Shown here: positions 1 through 7,985 of the stretch, in pieces
Numbering within the stretch: the stretch's first letter is position 1
Layout: each line of letters begins with the position of its first letter
DNA from: Deinococcales bacterium
GTDB lineage: Bacteria > Deinococcota > Deinococci > Deinococcales > JAAFIG01
Length of the DNA: 64,000 nt
Assembly (NCBI GenBank): GCA_025359505.1
Contig: JANYHH010000002.1
Coordinates: 1 to 64,000, forward strand
Reading direction: 5' to 3'
Made by a program: the position numbers and the translations under genes
Notes under the pieces: generated by a model
What the model saw: only the letters and a program-made list of their open reading frames with translations
Databases searched by the model: none
Told to the model about the DNA's origin: nothing

Positions 1-2
1 AA

Positions 3-107
3 GCAATGGTTTTTGAGTGGATGGAGGTGTTTTACAATCGGCAACGGTTACACTCGAGTCTGAACTATTTGAGTCCAGCCGAGTTCGAGAATAGCCGAGC
101 GGCTTGA
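3..107 (+). pseudogene. C-terminal end of an IS3-family-like (OrfB/integrase core) transposase, running off the window start
   Basis: Frame 3 reads [34 protein letters not shown], the typical YN..R.HS.L.Y.SP..FE C-terminus of IS3/IS150 transposases. Confidence 0.8.
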
Positions 108-182
108 AACTGCCCGAGTCCACAAAACAGGGGCAACCCCACACTGTGTTCGACTCGAGATGTCAAGCTCAAAATGCGATGT

Positions 183-461
183 TCAACGATTGATGAGGCT
201 AACGGCAATACCGATTACAACGAACGGCAACCAAATCGCCACGCCGAAAACCCCAAGCCCATAAGCGAACCGCGCTCGAGTCATTCCAGTCAATGGTTCG
301 CTCGAGCTTCGAATGATCTGCATGGCTCGGCGTGCATAGCCAATTGCTCGATACGAACCGATCCCACAAACCCAGACGACCGCGTTGAACCACGCCCGCC
401 TCAATAGCCAGTCCACTTCACGCTGGTTGTCAGTAGGCACGGAGGTCATTGGCAGCAGCAT
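183..461 (-). CDS. small putative membrane protein
   Basis: Hydrophobic segments (AVVWVCGIGSYRAIGYA, FAYGLGVFGVAIWLPFVVIGIAVSLI); start set at MLLPMTSV inside the longer ORF, just downstream of rlmN. Confidence 0.5.
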   Translation of the reverse strand: MLLPMTSVPTDNQREVDWLLRRAWFNAVVWVCGIGSYRAIGYARRAMQIIRSSSEPLTGMTRARFAYGLGVFGVAIWLPFVVIGIAVSLINR

Positions 462-474
462 AGCAAACAGGTGT

Positions 475-1515
475 TCACGCCGCGCTGATCTCGCTCGAGC
501 GACCGTCTGGGCGTTTGAGCGCGAGTTGCCCGCACGCCGCGCCCGCATCGCGTCCACGTGAGCGGCGCACACTGACCGGAATCCCTCGAGCTTCCAGAAT
601 GTCGTAGAACGCTTGAATGCGCGATTCGCTCGAGGAGGTGAAGTCAGCGCCAGCCCACGCGTTCATTGGGATCAGGTTGACGTGGCTGATTAAGCCTTTG
701 AGCAGGTCTGCCAGCAGTTCCGCCTGCCACAATGCGTCGTTGACGCCGCTGAGCATCGCGTATTCAAACGTCACGCGGCGTTTGCTGCGCCGCTGGTACT
801 CGCGGGCCGCCTCGAGAATTCCGTGGATCGTGTGCGCGTGGGCGGTCGGGATGATCGTTTTGCGGGTTTCCTCGTCTGGCGCGTGTAGGGAAATCGCCAA
901 CTTGACGGTCACGTCTTCGCCAGCCAGTTTGACGATCTGTTTAGGCAATCCCACGGTGCTGAGCGTCACGCGGCGCTGACTCATGCCCAGCCCGTCCTCG
1001 TGCAGCATGATGCGGGCAGCAGTAAGCGTGTTGTCGTAATTCAAGAGCGGTTCGCCCATGCCCATGAAGACGAGGTTGCGAATCGCGCCGGGCGCGATGC
1101 CCTGATCCCTTGCCGCGTACAAGATTTGCTCAATCACTTCGCCCGCGCTCAGGTTGCGTCCAAACCCGAGCTTGCCAGTCGCGCAGAAACTGCACCCAGC
1201 GGGGCAACCGACCATGGTTGACACGCAGATCGTTGTGCGATCCGCGTAGGGCATCAGCACGGCTTCCATCTGCCGCCCATCCAGCAGCGTGTATAAATAT
1301 TTGGTGCTGCCGTCGCTCGAGGGAAACGTCTCGACCTTACTAAAGGCGCTCAAACGGTAATCCCGCTCGAGGTCATCGCGTAAGGCTTTGGGCAAGTTAT
1401 CCATCTCACCAAAGCTGCCGACGCCGCGCTTGAACACCCACTCCAATAACTGGTTGCGGCGGTAGCCGGAAAGCGGGTACTGGTCTGGGTGCAGGTCGAG
1501 CAGGTACGGCTTCAC
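475..1515 (-). CDS. rlmN: 23S rRNA (adenine(2503)-C(2))-methyltransferase RlmN (radical SAM)
   Basis: [28 protein letters not shown] radical-SAM motif and [17 protein letters not shown]. Confidence 0.95.
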   Translation of the reverse strand: MKPYLLDLHPDQYPLSGYRRNQLLEWVFKRGVGSFGEMDNLPKALRDDLERDYRLSAFSKVETFPSSDGSTKYLYTLLDGRQMEAVLMPYADRTTICVSTMVGCPAGCSFCATGKLGFGRNLSAGEVIEQILYAARDQGIAPGAIRNLVFMGMGEPLLNYDNTLTAARIMLHEDGLGMSQRRVTLSTVGLPKQIVKLAGEDVTVKLAISLHAPDEETRKTIIPTAHAHTIHGILEAAREYQRRSKRRVTFEYAMLSGVNDALWQAELLADLLKGLISHVNLIPMNAWAGADFTSSSESRIQAFYDILEARGIPVSVRRSRGRDAGAACGQLALKRPDGRSSEISAA

Positions 1516-1574
1516 GGGTTGATTATCTCATGGCGTGCAAGGCGCAGGGTCACAGTCGGTTCGAGGCTCGAGCA

Positions 1575-2663
1575 TCAGGTTTGCTTGACCGCACTTCTTA
1601 CCGCTTGAGCCACGGGCAGCGGCCCTTCACGCATGCCGCGCAACCACAGCGGCAGGCTGGCGTTGTCCCAGATCAGCAGCGCCGCGAACGCACCGTAAAT
1701 CGGCAGGTGGCCGACCAACTCAACCCAATCAAAGACTGTCAATGTCAGGTTGATCGGCAGCCACGCGATGATGATGATTTCGCGGGGGAAGATGTTGAAA
1801 GTCAGGCACAAACCGACCAAGAGTTCCACGCCGCCCGCCAGTCGGAGGAACACGTCGTCTGGGATTGGTAGCCCGAGGCTCGAGGTGAAGTTCAGCGGGA
1901 ATTGTTGCAGGAAGGCTTGCGCCAAGGCTGGATTGGCGAGTTTCTCGGTGAAGGCAGCGCTCAGCAGACTGACGCCAATCCCGATTCGCAACGCGCTCAT
2001 CGCGTGGCGCATCAGGTTGGCTGATGGCTCCAAACGCGGGAAGATCAGGCGATCCACGCTGATTGGGCCGCGTCCCGCGAGGAAGAAAAACGCGGCGAAA
2101 CCCAGAATATAGGCGTTGTCGAGCATCCCCTCGAGTCCGATGAAGACGGGCGAGATCAGCCACAGCCACGCCAGCAGCACCGCGCTGATGCGGGTCAGTC
2201 CACCGTAGAACAGGGATAGCGCGATGCCCGCTTGCAGCAGTCCCAGAATGTACGCCCAGCCACCGGGCAGGTGGTTGTCTGGCGAGAAAAGCTGCCCTTG
2301 CACGCTGCCGACAAACAGCGGCACGGCGAAGTGCACGGCCAGAATCGCGGGGATGAAACTAAACAGCGCGGCGCGATGATCGTCGGACGCGCCGAACCAG
2401 CGCATCGTCGGGATGAGGCCATGACCGCCTCTGAAGCGTTGCAATGCCGCCAGTGCTGCGACGAGTACGACCACGCCACCAATCACCACGAGCGTGATCG
2501 GATTCAGCAATGCGTCCCACTGCACGGGCGGTCGTTCGCCTTTGTAGAACCATTTGACGTGCGCTTCGGCACTGCTCCCCAGCAGCCATGCGACGACAAT
2601 CCAAATTGCTTTCACTGTAATTCCCCCAGCGCCCACGCAACTCGAGTCTCGAGCCATGCTCAC
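1575..2663 (-). CDS. multi-pass membrane protein, DoxX-like
   Basis: 362 aa, many hydrophobic segments, DoxX-like C-terminal half. Confidence 0.5.
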   Translation of the reverse strand: MSMARDSSCVGAGGITVKAIWIVVAWLLGSSAEAHVKWFYKGERPPVQWDALLNPITLVVIGGVVVLVAALAALQRFRGGHGLIPTMRWFGASDDHRAALFSFIPAILAVHFAVPLFVGSVQGQLFSPDNHLPGGWAYILGLLQAGIALSLFYGGLTRISAVLLAWLWLISPVFIGLEGMLDNAYILGFAAFFFLAGRGPISVDRLIFPRLEPSANLMRHAMSALRIGIGVSLLSAAFTEKLANPALAQAFLQQFPLNFTSSLGLPIPDDVFLRLAGGVELLVGLCLTFNIFPREIIIIAWLPINLTLTVFDWVELVGHLPIYGAFAALLIWDNASLPLWLRGMREGPLPVAQAVRSAVKQT

Positions 2664-2715
2664 GGTCGCGCCTCGAGTGTAATCTAGTTTGCTGAACGCG
2701 GGTTGCTTGTCCTCG

Positions 2716-3585
2716 CTAGCTTAATGCGCCGAGGCGGGCGTGCGAGCGAATGTAGTCTTTGGTGTGCGCGTCCAAATCGCGCATCAAGCGCGTGACCACT
2801 CCTCCGACAGTCCCATCACCGACGAGACGCTCATCCACTTGCGTAATCGGCATCACGCCCCGCGTGGCACTGGTCAAAAACAGTTCCGGCGCGGTGTGGA
2901 ACTCCTCGAGCGTCACCGCGCGGCGTTCGACTGCGGCGAAAGTGGTCGCCAAGCGCAGGGCGCGGCGCATTGTCACGCTCTCGAGCACGTGATCCAGCGG
3001 CGAGACAATCGCGCCGCTGGGCAGCACCACGCCGAGCGCCGCTCGCGCCCCCTCGAGCGCGTGGGTGGACGTGGTGAAAATCACTTCGGTGGCACTGGCG
3101 GCTTTGATCGCGCTGGAGAGTCGCACGGCGGTCAGGTAATCCGTGGTTTTGGCGTGCGCCAACTCGCGGGTGTGCTGGTGCGTGATGACCTTCGTGCCAA
3201 GCGTGAACAAATCAGTCGGGTACGGTTCTCGGGGGGTTTCGATGATGATTAAATTCGGCTCGGTTGGCGTGAAGTTGTCCGGGGAGTACCCGCCGGTCAG
3301 GTAAATGCTGACGCCGCTGTAACTGGCGTGATTGACGCGCAGCAAGTCCAAAACCCGCAACTCGAGATCATCGGGCGGCGTCAACTCGAGAACAGCGCAA
3401 CTGCGGATGAAACGCTCGAAGTGATCCTCAAAAAAAACTGGCACGCCATCGTCCACGCGCAGGAACTCGAAAACGCTGTACGCACGGCGCAACCCGAGGT
3501 CTGAGACGTGCAGCTTCGCGTCACTTTCTGGGACGAGGTTTGCATTGAGGTGAACGAAGCGCGGCACGGGCATCAGTGTACTCAA
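2716..3585 (-). CDS. aminotransferase class IV (branched-chain / D-amino acid aminotransferase-like)
   Basis: VSDLGLRRAYSVFEFLRV...FFEDHFERF...ATEVIFTTSTHALEGARAALGVV, class IV PLP signature layout. Confidence 0.85.
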   Translation of the reverse strand: MSTLMPVPRFVHLNANLVPESDAKLHVSDLGLRRAYSVFEFLRVDDGVPVFFEDHFERFIRSCAVLELTPPDDLELRVLDLLRVNHASYSGVSIYLTGGYSPDNFTPTEPNLIIIETPREPYPTDLFTLGTKVITHQHTRELAHAKTTDYLTAVRLSSAIKAASATEVIFTTSTHALEGARAALGVVLPSGAIVSPLDHVLESVTMRRALRLATTFAAVERRAVTLEEFHTAPELFLTSATRGVMPITQVDERLVGDGTVGGVVTRLMRDLDAHTKDYIRSHARLGALS

Positions 3586-3866
3586 AGCCTGATGGGATGA
3601 TGTGAACCGCGTTTCTGGCAGCGTAATCAGCTTCGTTCAAAGCAGGTGTTGTACGAAACAAGCCAGTGACTTTAGCACCTCGAGTTGCAAATATTTGCCC
3701 TCGGTATAGCTCGAGAATAGCGTGTGACTCGAGCGCTTGTCCACTCTGCAATTCGTGCAATCAATTGCAAAAGTGTTTTATTGCCAGAAATCTATGATTA
3801 TGTAGTAAAAATAGCATTAGACAATTATTTACATGCTATTATTGCTGGCGAAGGTAGAGGTTTTTT

Positions 3867-3983
3867 ATGACGCTCCAATTTGTGATTCTGGTTATCGGTT
3901 ACATCGCCTTGATCGCCCTTGCCGCCAGCGCCGTGCGCCACTTCGCACCGCCAAGTGAGTCCAAGCTCGAGATCAAGCGCTAA
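3867..3983 (+). CDS. small single-TM peptide (38 aa)
   Basis: ATG after AGGTAGAGG; MTLQFVILVIGYIALIALAASAVRHFAPPSESKLEIKR*; followed by a terminator-like hairpin. Confidence 0.45.
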   Translation: MTLQFVILVIGYIALIALAASAVRHFAPPSESKLEIKR

Positions 3984-4006
3984 ACGCAAGTCAAGTTTTC
4001 TCGCAT

Positions 4007-4033
4007 CCCGCTTGTTGGTGACAGGCGGGTTTT
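4007..4033 (+). terminator. Rho-independent terminator-like hairpin
   Basis: CCCGCTTGT-TGGTG-ACAGGCGGG followed by TTTT. Confidence 0.6.
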
Positions 4034-4213
4034 ATATTGCTGCTCGAGCGGCAAAGTCAAGGGCAACTCGCTGACGTTCGTTCCCTCACCCGCTGCGTTG
4101 AACCCATGTTCACAAAGTGCAGCGCAGCGGCCTCTCCCACGGGGAGAGGCGAACAAGCCAAAACGTTTCTGTCCTGCCAAAACTCAATATATGTTCGAGC
4201 TAGAATGTACGCG

Positions 4214-4564
4214 ATGAAGCCGACCCGCTCTAGCATCAACGGCGCGTGGGCGGAAGGCTTAGCCGCGCAGCATCTCGAGGCAGCCGGACTGTGGGTGATG
4301 CAGCGCAATTACCGCGTGCGCGGCGGCGAGATCGACTTGATCGCGCTCGAGGGGACGGTCACGGTGTTCGTTGAAGTCAAGCAGCGCAGCAAGTCGTCGC
4401 ACGGCACGCCCGGCGAGTACATCACGCCGCGCAAAGCGAGCCTGATTCGCCGCGCTGCCCTCGAGTATCTGGGGCGCGATGACGTGGCGTGCCGCTTCGA
4501 TGCGGTGCTGATCGAAGGTGACGCTCGAGCGTTCAATATCACGTGGCTCAAAGACGCGTTTTAA
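4214..4564 (+). CDS. YraN/UPF0102 family endonuclease-like protein
   Basis: GAWAEGLAAQHLEAAGLWVMQRNYRVRGGEIDLIALEGTVTVFVEVKQR, the YraN motif series. Confidence 0.9.
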   Translation: MKPTRSSINGAWAEGLAAQHLEAAGLWVMQRNYRVRGGEIDLIALEGTVTVFVEVKQRSKSSHGTPGEYITPRKASLIRRAALEYLGRDDVACRFDAVLIEGDARAFNITWLKDAF

Positions 4565-5129
4565 GGCCGTCTATTTCTGGCAACTCGAGCAAACCCGCTC
4601 TCAGCAGATGTGCGACGATTCCAGCGATGTTCCACGCATCGTCCGCGCCGTTGTGATGCCGACCCTCGAGCGGGATGCCGAGCGCCGCCAAGGCCTGGCT
4701 CATGCCGACCTTTTTGCCATCAGCTTGTCCCCGAGCGAACTCGACCTTGGCGTTGATGTGCCTCGAGCCAAACGGGTACGCGATGCTTTTGGCGCTGCAT
4801 TCGCGCGTGAATTGATGGCAGTCGTAATCGCCCCACGAGAGCCACGTGCGTGAACGCGAACGAAACTCGGTCTCGAGACGGTGCGCGGCTGCTTTGAGCG
4901 TCACACCCTGAGCCACCGCTTCCGAAGTCCAGCCCGTCAGATGCGTGCAAAACGCACTGATTTCGGAACGCGCGGGTTTCACGACGAGGCTGTGCTTGGC
5001 GACGCGCTCGAGGGTCGCGAGTTGCAGCACGCACACGCCGATTTCGATAATCTCGTTCGTTTGGCCGTGCGGCGGCGCACTCTGCCAGCAGGTCGCTTCC
5101 ACGTCGATAATGTTGACAAATCCGTCCAT
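4548..5129 (-). CDS. 3'-5' exonuclease (DEDD, ERI-1/KapD-like)
   Basis: IIDVEATCWQ...EIIEIGVCVL...LSWGDYDCHQF...HHNGADDAWNIAGIV. Confidence 0.85.
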   Translation of the reverse strand: MDGFVNIIDVEATCWQSAPPHGQTNEIIEIGVCVLQLATLERVAKHSLVVKPARSEISAFCTHLTGWTSEAVAQGVTLKAAAHRLETEFRSRSRTWLSWGDYDCHQFTRECSAKSIAYPFGSRHINAKVEFARGQADGKKVGMSQALAALGIPLEGRHHNGADDAWNIAGIVAHLLRAGLLELPEIDGLKTRL

Positions 5130-5176
5130 AGCGTAAGTTTGACGCACGGGCGTCCCATGCGACAGCGCAAGTTGGC

Positions 5177-5656
5177 TTACGCCGAGACGCGCACGCCGTC
5201 CTCGAGATACCACGTCTCCCCTGCCGTGAGCGCACCGATGGCGCATTGCAAGCGCCTCGCCATGCGCGGCAGCAGTAGCGTAGGCAGATTTGAAGGCGGC
5301 ACGAATTGCCAAGCCTCGAGTTCATCGGCTGGCAAACGAATCTGTGCGATCTGCTGCGGCTCGAGGATGCCACCGTCAAACACGAAGATCAGCGCGTCGG
5401 GACGCTCGTCGGTCGCGCTCAAATGCTCCATCACCAGCAAGCGCAGTGGTGTCAAAGCCAGACCAAGCTCCTCGAGCGATTCGCGCCGCGCACAAGCTCG
5501 CGGCGATTCGCCCGCTTCGACGATGCCGCCGGGAATCTCGAGCGTCAGTTTATAGGTCGGCGTGACGATCAGCACCGCGCCGCTTGAGTCGCGCACCAAT
5601 AAACCTGACCCCATGTACTTCTTTGGCAGCGACGCGAAGTACGCTTGGTCGTTCAC
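5177..5656 (-). CDS. NUDIX hydrolase
   Basis: Nudix box GGIVEAGESPRACARRESLEELGL. Confidence 0.9.
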   Translation of the reverse strand: MNDQAYFASLPKKYMGSGLLVRDSSGAVLIVTPTYKLTLEIPGGIVEAGESPRACARRESLEELGLALTPLRLLVMEHLSATDERPDALIFVFDGGILEPQQIAQIRLPADELEAWQFVPPSNLPTLLLPRMARRLQCAIGALTAGETWYLEDGVRVSA

Positions 5657-5737
5657 CCCTCGAGCCTAGCAGGACGTGGGTGAGTCGAACCTCATGAGGC
5701 TCAGTTTCGTTCGTCAAGCTCTTGGGTTGAACCGTAT

Positions 5738-7060
5738 TCACCAATCTCGTGCGCGATACGACACGGCTTCCGCGAGGTGCGCCTCGGTGATTTTATCCGC
5801 CCCGCTCAGATCGGCAATCGTGCGAGCGACGCGCAGCACGCGGTCAAAGCCGCGCCCGCTCAAGCCGAGTTGCTTGGCGGCGGCGCGAATGAAATTTTCT
5901 GGCCCAACCTCGAGATGCGCGTGTTGCCGCAGGGCTTTACCCTGCAAGAACGCGTTCGCCATGCGTTGCCGCCCCTGCATCCGCTCCCTTGCGGCGACGA
6001 CCCGACCGCGCACGATGCTCGAGGGTTCGGCTTCGGGGGCTTTGGTCAGTTCGTCTGGCGTGAGCTTCTGCACGTTGACCACGAGGTCAATCCGGTCGAG
6101 CAGCGGGCCCGATAACTTGGCTAAGTAACGGCGCTGCGCTGGGCTGGACGCATCCATCCAATCCCCGCTCGGGCTGGGATTCATTGCGGCGATCAGTTGA
6201 AACGCCGCCGGGAATGTCACCGATGCCCGCGCTCGAGAAATCGTCACTTCCCGATCCTCGAGCGGTTGGCGCAAAGCCTCGAGCGCGTCCCTCGAGAACT
6301 CCGGGAACTCGTCCAGAAAGAGGATGCCGTGATGCGCCAAGCTGACCTCGCCGGGTTTTGGGATGCTGCCGCCACCGATCAAGCCGGCGTCGGAAATCGT
6401 GTGGTGCGGCGCTCTGAAGGGCGCAGTCCGCAGCAAGCCCTTGGGCATCCGCCCAGCCGCCGAGTGAATGCGGGTCGTCTCCAAAGCTTCGGTACGACTG
6501 AGCGGCGGGCGCAGTCCACTGGCGCGACGGGCGAGCATGGTCTTGCCGCTACCGGGCGGCCCGATGAACAGCAGGTTGTGATGCCCAGCAATCGCAATCT
6601 CGAGCGCCCGCTTGCCCGAGGCTTGGGCTTTGATGTCCGCCAAGTCCAGCAGCGTGTCCTCATCCGGCTCGAGGCTGACGGGTTGGGCAGCCTCCAAAGT
6701 CGCCACGCCTGCGAGGTGGCGCACCGCCTCGAGCAAGGTGCGCGGCGTGTAGACGGTGATGCCCTCGACCACGGCGGCTTCTGGGGCGTTGTCCACGGGC
6801 AGCAGCACGCTTTTATAACCGTTTTCACTGGCCGCCAGCGCAATGTTGATCGCGTTACCGACCGGACGAATCGCGCCGTCGAGCGCCAATTCACCCGCGA
6901 CCAGCACCGTTTGCAATACCTCGAGCGGCAGGAAACCCTGCGTGGCCAGCAAGCCCAATGCCATTGGCAAATCGAAGCTCGAGCCTTCCTTGCGGACATC
7001 GGCGGGCGCGAGGTTGACGGTGATGCGAGCGGCTGGGAAGCCGAAACCGCTGTTTTTTAT
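5738..7060 (-). pseudogene. comM: ComM/YifB-family Mg-chelatase-like AAA ATPase, N-terminus removed by the transposon insertion
   Basis: ORF 5738-6970 plus in-frame upstream residues [32 protein letters not shown]; Walker [27 protein letters not shown]; no ComM N-terminal ~70 aa upstream, homology stops at ~7051-7060. Confidence 0.92.
6978..7004 (+). other. candidate protospacer for the transposon homing spacer (PAM AAG at 6975-6977)
   Basis: CTCGAGCCTTCCTTGCGGACATCGGCG vs spacer 4 CTCGAACCTTCGTTTCGAACGTCTGCA; 20/27 identical, mismatches at spacer positions 6,12,15,18,21,24,27. Confidence 0.88.
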
Positions 7061-7069
7061 GGAAAACTT

Positions 7070-7140
7070 CCCTACTTGACATTAAGCCACTTGTATATTA
7101 CCCTACTGGCTCTTAATTGACCTACTTTACATCGTTTAAG
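7070..7140. repeat. candidate TnsB-binding repeats at the transposon end
   Basis: Three related direct copies: CCCTACTTGACATTAAG (7070-7086), CCCTACTGGCTCTTAAT (7101-7117), ACCTACTTTACATCGTTTAAG (7120-7140). Confidence 0.6.
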
Positions 7141-7218
7141 CGATGTGTCAAGCATCTCACTCGTTCTTGCACAACCAAGAACAGTGTTGCTGTGATCCTT
7201 GAAAATTGAGTAATGCAT

Positions 7219-7251
7219 CATGCCAACGCTGCAACGTTGGCATGGTTTTTT
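7219..7251 (+). terminator. strong hairpin plus U-tract in the tnsA leader
   Basis: CATGCCAACG-CTGCAA-CGTTGGCATG (10-bp perfect stem) then GTTTTTT. Confidence 0.75.
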
Positions 7252-7292
7252 GGCCACAAGCATCGTTCTCGACTTGTTTCTCGGGAGAATTT

Positions 7293-7985
7293 ATGCTGAT
7301 ACGTGTCTCGTACGTTGATTTAGCTCGCACCCTACACGAGAAGCGTGCAATCAACGAACTTCCACCCCTGAGTAAACTGACCCCTGTGCGTCGACGCTGG
7401 TCGTCTGGCCAGCAACGCCACACCCCGGGCTTCTACTATTTTTCGACGCTGAAAAAGCACGTGTTCTACGAAAGCTACCTCGAATCTAAAATCCTCTCAC
7501 ATTTTGATTTCGAGGGGGAAACACAACGCTTGGTTGAGCAACCATTCGCTCTGCATTACAGCAAGAAAAAGCATTATCCCGATTTTGTCATGCAATCAAC
7601 GTCAGAAAAGATCACCGTGGTCAACGTGAAACCGGCGGCGTTTCTCGATTTGCCAGCCAACATTGCTGACTTTGAGATCGCTGACGAATTTGCTCGTGTA
7701 CAAGGCTGGCATCACCGCATCATGACGGAACTCAATCCGCAGTACATCGACAATTTGCAGTGGCTATCCGGTTTTCGAGCAACACCGTTTGAGTTAAAAG
7801 GCATCTCAGAACAGGTCTTCAATCTCCTCGAAGAGTCCATTTCGCTCAAACACATCATCGACGAAATCGGCAGGGAAATATTCGTCAAGCCCGTCATCTT
7901 CCACTTGCTCTGGCATCGCCGACTGAAAACTGATCTCGAGCAGCGCTTTTCGCTCGAGATGCCGATCTGGCGGGGTGAGGGATGA
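7293..7985 (+). CDS. tnsA: TnsA-like endonuclease (Tn7-type)
   Basis: ATG after GGGAG; ...FYYFSTLKKHVFYESYLESKILSHFDFEGETQRLVEQPFALHYSKKKHYPDFVMQ... TnsA N-terminal nuclease pattern; overlaps tnsB by ATGA. Confidence 0.88.
   Translation: MLIRVSYVDLARTLHEKRAINELPPLSKLTPVRRRWSSGQQRHTPGFYYFSTLKKHVFYESYLESKILSHFDFEGETQRLVEQPFALHYSKKKHYPDFVMQSTSEKITVVNVKPAAFLDLPANIADFEIADEFARVQGWHHRIMTELNPQYIDNLQWLSGFRATPFELKGISEQVFNLLEESISLKHIIDEIGREIFVKPVIFHLLWHRRLKTDLEQRFSLEMPIWRGEG

Noticed and set aside
1-107. IS3-like fragment as part of the CAST
   Set aside because: It is separated from the CAST end by intact chromosomal genes (rlmN to comM) and belongs to an unrelated transposase family.
7051-7060. comM coding extending to 7060 (IKN), which would move the transposon end to 7061
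   Set aside because: Not excluded, but ATA-AAA-AAC is atypically AT-rich for this host and 7051 begins TGT as Tn7-family ends do; treated as chance. An empty site is needed to decide.
6891-7082. ORF 6891..7082(-) as an alternative start of the comM gene
   Set aside because: Different frame; the true comM frame continues in-frame as [26 protein letters not shown], and this ORF encodes no recognisable homology.
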